Shown here piece by piece: positions 58,543 through 64,000 of a stretch of DNA of 64,000 bases (positions within the stretch are counted from its first letter, which is position 1; the number at the start of each line of letters is the position of its first letter). Origin of the DNA: Butyrivibrio sp. NC2002 (lineage in GTDB: Bacteria > Bacillota > Clostridia > Lachnospirales > Lachnospiraceae). The notes under the pieces were generated by a model. That model saw only the letters and a list, made by a program, of their open reading frames with translations. It made no database searches and was not told where the DNA came from. A program made the position numbers and the translations under genes. The stretch lies in assembly GCF_000702265.1 (NCBI RefSeq), contig NZ_JNKZ01000004.1, positions 558,001-622,000 of the forward strand, in the 5' to 3' direction.

Positions 58543-60423
58543 TTATGCTTTATCAGCATCAATGCTTAGAATATCCTGCATTGCTTTGTAGCATATGTCA
58601 TATCGTCCCTGTCCTGTGAGATCGCTTAGCTTTTCGATCAGATCAGGGTTATTCTCTATCACCTCCACTATCATGGGATTGTATCTTGTTCCGGCATCTT
58701 GTTTTAATTCCTTTAGAAGCTTTGCAAAATCTTTTCCCTGTGTATAACTTCTTGTAAGTGTGTCTGTTCCTGCTTCTATAGAATCAGCAATAGAAATGAT
58801 ATCTATTATGATCTTAATAGTCGATTCGTTATTGTCATATCCAAGAGGATATCCGTGAAGTCCGTCGTAATGCTTGTGGTGTCCTATGATTACATCGCTG
58901 TATGGCTTTAGTGCTGCATTGTCCTGAGCTTCTCTGTAGCCTATTTCCGAGTGTTTCCTTATAGTTGCATACTCGGTGTTCGTAAGGCTTCTGTTCTGTC
59001 TGTTGACTACGCTGGGTATATAGCATTTTCCTATGTCATGCACAAGACCGCTTATTGTTATAAATGAAAGAAGATATGCCCTGTTTTTCTGAACTTCTTC
59101 TACTGAGGTCGTTCCTCTTACCCCAACAAAAGCCTCCGGATGTGTATCCAGAACTTCCTGCCCTATAAGTGATGCTATATTGGCAACGAGCCTTGAATGG
59201 ATATAAGTAAACGGCTGCCTTCTGACTATCATGTGCATAAGGAACTGAACCTTATTAAGTTCTCCCGTGAGAATAGGTTCTGCTGCATGATACCATTCGG
59301 CACATACTGGAAGCATGGTTCCTGTGAAAAACTGATAGGGAACTTTTCCCAGAATCTCCATGGATTTTGGTAAAAACTTATCCGCCCATTCCTCTTTTAT
59401 CACATCTGGTGCATCCATGGTTCTTATGACCATGATAGCGGTGCAGGCATATTTAAAATGCCTCATTATAAGTTGCAGCGCCTCTGTGTCATCGCCCTTA
59501 TAGTCCGGAACAGGTATTATTTCATTTATGCTTTTTATTATCGTACTAAGGATTTCTTCAGGTGTTACCTGGCCTGTAAGATACTTGTATGTGATGCATA
59601 TTCTGTAATTGGGGCTTCCCTCTACTTCTCCGCCCTCAGTCATCGCACGATTACTCATATCTTCGATCAGCTTTATATACCTCTCTCTTTCCTCTTTGCT
59701 AAAGAGGTCATAGTGCATGTTTTTTGCAAGAAAAGCATCGTCTGCTGATTGGACAAACCTTTTTACGTTTTCATTTTCTGCGTCATTTTGCTGGACAAAA
59801 TCGCTGTTCCACAGGTTTCTTAGTTTTTCAAAAACAGTAATGCTCTCCATACTGCAGGATTGAACCTTGTAATAGAAATTACCGAGGTAGCTTATTAAAT
59901 TAAAGTAATCTTCATAGATAAATTCTCTTATTTCAGGGGTAGATATCTTAGAAATGTTATCGCTTTGCTCAATTACTTTTCTAAAGTAATGCATAGCAAC
60001 ATCCATGCCTTTTTTATCACTTACCGTTCTGTAAAAGCTTGCGTATTCACTCGCAAGGACATGGTATATTGCTACTAAAAACTCAGGTTCTCCCATGTCT
60101 TCGAAGACAGGAAGTATCCTCTCACAAAATTCTGTGAGCACAGCAAAGTCATGATGACCATCAAAGAAAAATCCAATTGCCAGATCATACAAAAGCTCAG
60201 CTTCTTCGGGAGTGATCTCTTCTGAACAATTATCCCAAAGTTCAGACATAAGCTCTTCATTTTCTGCGTAAATTTCACGCATTACATACGATCTTTCGGA
60301 CATAAGTTGAACCCAGTCAAACGGATCACTGGTTGTAAAGAGCTGCTTTTCGTAATCGCTTAGTCTGACCGAATTCTCAGTGTATAGTTTTCGAAATTTT
60401 TCAGCAAGTTTTCTTTCTATCAT
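58543..60423 (-). CDS. HD-GYP-like phosphohydrolase domain protein
   Basis: A 626-residue soluble protein. The N-terminal 400 residues are helical, without a recognised domain, perhaps TPR-like. The C-terminal part (about 400-600) has HDIGKCYIP, TIRKHSEIGYREAQ and IIGHHKHYDGLHGYPLGYD, a pattern like HD-GYP (HDIGK, HHxxxDGxGYP), here with one extra residue before GYP. HD-GYP domains degrade cyclic di-GMP; activity here is uncertain because of the variant motif. GAGGGG precedes the ATG. It comes just before the kinase gene (34-base gap) and is divergent from the hydrolase. Confidence 0.85.
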   Translation of the reverse strand: MIERKLAEKFRKLYTENSVRLSDYEKQLFTTSDPFDWVQLMSERSYVMREIYAENEELMSELWDNCSEEITPEEAELLYDLAIGFFFDGHHDFAVLTEFCERILPVFEDMGEPEFLVAIYHVLASEYASFYRTVSDKKGMDVAMHYFRKVIEQSDNISKISTPEIREFIYEDYFNLISYLGNFYYKVQSCSMESITVFEKLRNLWNSDFVQQNDAENENVKRFVQSADDAFLAKNMHYDLFSKEERERYIKLIEDMSNRAMTEGGEVEGSPNYRICITYKYLTGQVTPEEILSTIIKSINEIIPVPDYKGDDTEALQLIMRHFKYACTAIMVIRTMDAPDVIKEEWADKFLPKSMEILGKVPYQFFTGTMLPVCAEWYHAAEPILTGELNKVQFLMHMIVRRQPFTYIHSRLVANIASLIGQEVLDTHPEAFVGVRGTTSVEEVQKNRAYLLSFITISGLVHDIGKCYIPSVVNRQNRSLTNTEYATIRKHSEIGYREAQDNAALKPYSDVIIGHHKHYDGLHGYPLGYDNNESTIKIIIDIISIADSIEAGTDTLTRSYTQGKDFAKLLKELKQDAGTRYNPMIVEVIENNPDLIEKLSDLTGQGRYDICYKAMQDILSIDADKA

Positions 60424-60510
60424 CTAAGCCCCTCATCATAAATAAAAGAAAAAAAAACTAAAAAAATATGTATTTCATTTATAATACCATATTTCGTTAA
60501 TATGTGCCAT

Positions 60511-60557
60511 CTAATAAAACGCGCACAATTGCACATTTTATTAGTCTTTGCTAAAAT
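60511..60557 (+). promoter_or_regulatory. Promoter of the hydrolase gene overlapped by an inverted repeat
   Basis: TTGCAC (60529-60534), a 17-base spacer and TAAAAT (60552-60557) form a good promoter. A perfect inverted repeat CTAATAAAA/TTTTATTAG (60511-60519 and 60536-60544) brackets the -35 box, as a repressor site would. Confidence 0.55.
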
Positions 60558-60588
60558 TTCTCTATAGATTTTTAATTTGGAGGTAGTT

Positions 60589-61515
60589 ATGAGCAAAAAG
60601 CGAAATTTCGTATTACTTGGTCTTCTTTCCGCAGCTGTAGGCGGTAGCTATGCCTTAACTTCATATTTGTATGATCTTTCCCTCGTTCCAAAGAAAAAGA
60701 CAGAGGAAGATATAAATTCAGATCCCGATGATGCAAAGGCTGTTAAATGGCTAAGGGAATATGATAAAAAGGAAGATGCTTACATCAAATCACTTGATGA
60801 GCTAAGCCTTCATGCAACACTTCTTAATGCTGAAACTGGGTCGCACAAATATGCCATCTGTATCCATGGTGTAAAAAGCGATGGCGAATATATGGCTTAT
60901 TACGCAAAGCATTATATTGATAATGGTATAAATGTTCTTCTTCCCGATAACAGGGGCTTTGGAAAAAGCGAAGGAAATTACACAGGATATGGCTACTTTG
61001 ACCGTCTGGACATCATGGAGTGGATCTACTTTATTTTAAGAAGAGATAAGGATGCTAAGATCATGCTCCACGGAACCAGCATGGGTGCAGCTATAACTCT
61101 TATGACAACTGGTGAGCACCTTCCGGATCAGGTAGTGATGGCTGTTTCTGACAGTAGTTACACTTCCCTTAAAGAGGAATTTGCAGATGTATACAAAACA
61201 CTAAAATTATCGGTCATTCCTTCTATGCTTGTGCTGCTGATAATGAGGGCAATTGTTCTATTTAGATGCGGCTACGACATAGATAAGGTAAACTGCCTGA
61301 ATGCAGTTTCAAGGTCAAAGACACCTACTTTGTTTATCCACGGAGATGAAGACAGGCTCATCGATCCTCAGATGTGTGCCCGCCTTTATGAAGCATGCAG
61401 TGCTCCAAAGCAGTATTGCCTTATCCTTGGTGCAGATCACGTCAAGGGAGCTTATGTTGATTCTGACAAATATTGGAAAAAGGTTCACTCTCTTATGGAA
61501 AAAACAGGTTTCTGA
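60589..61515 (+). CDS. Membrane-anchored alpha/beta hydrolase
   Basis: A 308-residue hydrolase of the YqkD/BAAT-like group. An N-terminal hydrophobic helix (about 6-24) may anchor it. The nucleophile Ser164 is in HGTSMGAA, the acid Asp255 in FIHGDEDRLIDP and the His284 in GADHVKGAY; the strand AICIHGVKSDG forms the oxyanion site. The substrate is unknown. Start ATG 60589 follows GGAGG; a TTG four codons earlier overlaps it. Confidence 0.9.
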   Translation: MSKKRNFVLLGLLSAAVGGSYALTSYLYDLSLVPKKKTEEDINSDPDDAKAVKWLREYDKKEDAYIKSLDELSLHATLLNAETGSHKYAICIHGVKSDGEYMAYYAKHYIDNGINVLLPDNRGFGKSEGNYTGYGYFDRLDIMEWIYFILRRDKDAKIMLHGTSMGAAITLMTTGEHLPDQVVMAVSDSSYTSLKEEFADVYKTLKLSVIPSMLVLLIMRAIVLFRCGYDIDKVNCLNAVSRSKTPTLFIHGDEDRLIDPQMCARLYEACSAPKQYCLILGADHVKGAYVDSDKYWKKVHSLMEKTGF

Positions 61516-61555
61516 TTATATAATGTAATGAAAAAATGAAGTAAAGGATAGATTT

Positions 61556-61798
61556 ATGCAGTACAAGACAAAAGGCACATGTGCCACACAGATAAACGTT
61601 GAACTCGACGGAAATATCATTAAGTCTGTATCTTTTGTAAACGGATGCAGCGGAAATACTCAGGGCGTAGCCAGGCTCGTTGAAGGAATGGATGCTAATG
61701 ATGCTATAAAGAAACTTCGCGGAATAAAGTGCGGTTTCAAGAGCACATCCTGCCCGGATCAGCTCTCATATGCCTTAGAGCAGGCTTTAAACGCTTAA
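61556..61798 (+). CDS. TSCPD-domain protein (TIGR03905-like)
   Basis: An 80-residue protein that is just the TSCPD domain: GTCATQINVELDGN, NGCSGNTQGVARLVEG and GIKCGFKSTSCPDQLSYALE, with four conserved Cys able to bind metal. The domain is otherwise found at the end of some ribonucleotide reductases. Stand-alone members are small and of unknown function. GTAAAGGATAG precedes the ATG. It is 25 bases before murG. Confidence 0.92.
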   Translation: MQYKTKGTCATQINVELDGNIIKSVSFVNGCSGNTQGVARLVEGMDANDAIKKLRGIKCGFKSTSCPDQLSYALEQALNA

Positions 61799-61823
61799 TT
61801 ATTGTATATAAAGAAGGTTTTAC

Positions 61824-62894
61824 ATGGCTAAAAAAATAGTTCTTACGGGGGGCGGTACAGCCGGCCACGTTACACCAAATCTCGCGCTTATTCCCGAGCT
61901 TAGAAAAATGGGATATGAAATAAGTTATATTGGATCACATAACGGAATTGAGAAAAAGCTGGTGGAGGATTTTAACGTTCCTTATTATTCTATTTCTACC
62001 GGAAAACTCAGAAGATATTTCGATCCCAAGAATTTTTCAGATCCTTTCAGAGTAATGAAAGGCTTTGTGGAGGCGAGAGGTCTTCTTAAAAAGTTAAAAC
62101 CCGATGTTGTCTTTTCAAAGGGAGGATTTGTATCCGTTCCTGTCATAAGAGCAGCATCTACCCTTAAGATTCCATGCGTACTCCACGAGTCCGACATGAC
62201 TCCGGGACTTGCAAACAAACTTAGCTTTTCATCTGCAAAGACCATTTGCTGTAATTTCCCTGAGACACTTTCTATGCTTCCCGCTCAGAAGGCTGTTCTT
62301 ACAGGTACTCCTATAAGAAAAGAGCTCCTTCAGGGTTCAAAAGAAGCAGGTAAGGCATTCTGCGGATTTACAGATGATAAGCCCGTTGTCATGGTTACCG
62401 GCGGAAGTCTTGGTGCTCAGAGCATCAATGAGACAATAAGATATGCGCTTCCAAGGATTCTTCCGCATTTTAACGTTGTTCATCTGTGCGGTAAAGAGAA
62501 AATGGATAATTTAAGACTTAACACTCCCGGCTATAAGCAGTTTGAGTATGTTAAGAGTGAAATGAAAGATATCTTTGCGATGGCTGATGTTGTCGTATCA
62601 AGAGCCGGAGCCAATGCTATCTGCGAGCTTGCAGCGCTTAGAAAGCCCAATATTCTTATTCCGCTTTCTGCAAAAAGCAGCAGAGGCGACCAGATAATAA
62701 ACGCCAGATCATTTGAACAGCAGGGATTTTCCCTTGTTATAGACAATGAAGAGCTTGATGAGGACATCCTCGTTGAAAGCATATTTGATGTATATAAGAA
62801 CCGTGAGAAGTACATCGAGAAAATGAAGGAAAGCAATCAGTTCGGTGCAACCGAGACAATTCTAAACATAATTGAGGAAGCGGCTAAAAAATGA
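61824..62894 (+). CDS. murG: MurG, lipid II-forming N-acetylglucosaminyltransferase
   Basis: Adds GlcNAc to lipid I at the inner face of the membrane, making lipid II for peptidoglycan. The N-terminal glycine loop is GGTAGH (10-15), followed by SKGGFVSVPV and PCVLHESDMTPGLANKL; the C-terminal domain binds UDP-GlcNAc through VTGGSLGAQSINE and SRAGANAICELAAL. Length 356 is normal. AAGGTTTTAC precedes the ATG. Its end overlaps the next gene by 4 bases (ATGA). It is not within the usual dcw cluster. Confidence 0.96.
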   Translation: MAKKIVLTGGGTAGHVTPNLALIPELRKMGYEISYIGSHNGIEKKLVEDFNVPYYSISTGKLRRYFDPKNFSDPFRVMKGFVEARGLLKKLKPDVVFSKGGFVSVPVIRAASTLKIPCVLHESDMTPGLANKLSFSSAKTICCNFPETLSMLPAQKAVLTGTPIRKELLQGSKEAGKAFCGFTDDKPVVMVTGGSLGAQSINETIRYALPRILPHFNVVHLCGKEKMDNLRLNTPGYKQFEYVKSEMKDIFAMADVVVSRAGANAICELAALRKPNILIPLSAKSSRGDQIINARSFEQQGFSLVIDNEELDEDILVESIFDVYKNREKYIEKMKESNQFGATETILNIIEEAAKK

Positions 62895-63979
62895 GATATC
62901 CTAAATTTTTAAAAAATGGCGGAATAATAGGCTTTGTGGCTCCATCCTTTGGATGTTCCACAGAGCCTTATATTTCTTTATTCAAAAATGCTCAGAATAA
63001 ATTTGATAATTTGGGCTATAAGATGAAGTTTGGTCCGAATGTATATGAAGATAAAGGCATTGGTATCAGTAACCTTCCGCCTCTTTGCGGAAAAGAGTTA
63101 AATGATATGTACTCAGAAGAAAGTGTTGATGCCATAATATCCTGCGGCGGCGGTGAGCTCATGTGTGAGGTTGTGCCCTACATCGATTTTGATCTCGTGA
63201 AAAGATCAGAACCTAAGTGGTACATGGGCTACTCTGACAATACGAATTTTACATTTTTGTCAGCAACTATCGCTGATACTGCTGCAATCTACGGTCCCTG
63301 CGTTTCATCATTTGGAATGGAACCCTGGCATTCATCTATTAATGATGCTCTTCTTCTTTTAAGAGGTGAGCGCCTTACTGTAAGTGGCTATGACATGTGG
63401 GAAAAAGAAGACGAGCTTCCGGATATTCCCCCGGAAGAGGTAAATCCATTAGAGCCCTATAATCTCAACCGCAAAACAGAGTACAAGTTCTTTATCCCGT
63501 CGGATAGTTCCTCTATGTATGATGGAAAAGAGCTACTTCCTGTAACTGATAAAGAGATTAAGTTTGAGGGTCGTCTTATCGGAGGATGCATGGACTGCCT
63601 TGTTAATCTCTGCGGTACAGAGTTTGATCATGTATCTGATTTTGCAGAAAAATATAAGGATGACGGGATCATCTGGTTTCTTGAATCCTGCGACCTTAAC
63701 GTGATGTCCATTAGAAGATCCATATTTATGATGAAGCATAGCGGCTGGTTTAAGCATGTAAAGGGATTTCTTATCGGAAGACCACTTTGCTATGGTCAGG
63801 AAATGATGGGACTTGATCAGTACAGTGCCGTTACCGAGCTTCTAAAGCAGTTCCACGTACCGATCCTGATGGATCTCGATATCGGTCATCTGCCTCCTAT
63901 GATGCCTCTTATCGATGGCGCATACACCAAGGTATCTGCAAAAGCAAGCACCTTCACATTGGAACATATCCTAAAATAG
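62891..63979 (+). CDS. S66-family LD-carboxypeptidase (LdcA/MccF-like)
   Basis: A 362-residue serine peptidase of family S66. The nucleophile Ser115 is in YMGYSDNTNF, the family's GxSD motif, with the N-terminal IGFVAPSF and the CGGGELMCEVVPYID region. A Glu and His complete the triad in this family; candidates are Glu in FLESCDLNV and His in IGHLPPMMP. LdcA trims murein tetrapeptides, MccF inactivates microcin C, and this longer branch is closer to MccF-type. No signal peptide, so it acts in the cytoplasm. ATG overlaps the murG stop by 4 bases. Confidence 0.9.
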   Translation: MRYPKFLKNGGIIGFVAPSFGCSTEPYISLFKNAQNKFDNLGYKMKFGPNVYEDKGIGISNLPPLCGKELNDMYSEESVDAIISCGGGELMCEVVPYIDFDLVKRSEPKWYMGYSDNTNFTFLSATIADTAAIYGPCVSSFGMEPWHSSINDALLLLRGERLTVSGYDMWEKEDELPDIPPEEVNPLEPYNLNRKTEYKFFIPSDSSSMYDGKELLPVTDKEIKFEGRLIGGCMDCLVNLCGTEFDHVSDFAEKYKDDGIIWFLESCDLNVMSIRRSIFMMKHSGWFKHVKGFLIGRPLCYGQEMMGLDQYSAVTELLKQFHVPILMDLDIGHLPPMMPLIDGAYTKVSAKASTFTLEHILK

Positions 63980-64000
63980 TAATAAATGTTGATGAAATGT

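Noticed and set aside
1-64000. CRISPR arrays, rRNA, prophage or insertion sequences
   Set aside because: No regularly spaced repeats, rRNA-like sequence, transposase, integrase or phage structural genes were found.

Overview
The window looks like chromosomal DNA from an anaerobic, low-to-mid GC Firmicute of the Lachnospiraceae, most like Butyrivibrio or Pseudobutyrivibrio. This is inferred from gene content and order, not from a database search. Supporting features are an archaeal-type prolyl-tRNA synthetase with a four-cysteine C-terminal domain, the Gram-positive SUF order sufCBDSU, a flavodiiron protein, a CbiM-PDGLE fusion transporter, strong AGGAGG-type ribosome sites, tRNA genes without an encoded CCA, and an rqcP-divIC-tilS-hpt-ftsH block that lacks the sporulation genes often interleaved in spore formers.

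Layout. 0-2.5 kb: a sodium-symporter-family transporter, a GIY-YIG protein, tRNA-Pro(CGG), a 309-base stretch full of inverted repeats, and a 70-residue protein that looks like a sigma/anti-sigma remnant. 2.6-5.1 kb: a LytTR regulator with its DUF3021 membrane partner and a two-gene ABC exporter. 5.2-9.8 kb: an NHLM-type (C39 peptidase) bacteriocin export operon with a very short HlyD-like protein and no visible precursor. 10-11.3 kb: two membrane proteins of unknown function. 11.4-14.1 kb: a cbiM-cbiQ-cbiO cobalt/nickel importer behind a promoter that carries a C5-A-G6 element of CsoR/RcnR-operator type. 14.2-24 kb: LacX-type epimerase, EIIC-type permease, flavodiiron protein, FAD oxidoreductase, hybrid histidine kinase, YdcF-type protein, flavin reductase, greA and fba. 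24-29.2 kb: a GH13 glycosidase with an SGNH/MBOAT acylation pair. 29.4-39 kb: a long housekeeping run proS-cca-(PEGA surface protein)-rqcP-divIC-tilS-hpt-ftsH. 39-45 kb: tRNA-Lys(CTT) and the sufCBDSU operon with paired palindromes at its promoter. 45-47.5 kb: a secreted fibronectin-III protein and a divergent PF11449-type metal exporter. 47.5-54.9 kb: a two-component system with a DUF3810 metallopeptidase-like protein, a lipoprotein, and a VTC polyphosphate polymerase-DUF4956-beta-helix lipoprotein operon. 55-64 kb: a conserved hypothetical protein, RluA-type pseudouridine synthase, a second two-component system, an HD-domain protein, an alpha/beta hydrolase, a TSCPD protein, murG and an S66 peptidase.

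How the genes work together. The housekeeping core covers translation and tRNA maturation (proS, cca, tilS, rqcP, two CCA-less tRNAs), purine salvage (hpt), membrane proteolysis (ftsH), division (divIC), wall synthesis (murG) and Fe-S assembly (suf). The rest is mainly envelope biology: peptide export, polysaccharide acylation, large secreted proteins, and signal transduction next to surface proteins. The most interesting loci are the VTC-DUF4956-beta-helix operon with its neighbouring signalling genes, the NHLM exporter with a miniature HlyD, and several operator candidates (cbiM, suf, position 2181). No insertion sequence, CRISPR array, prophage or rRNA was seen.
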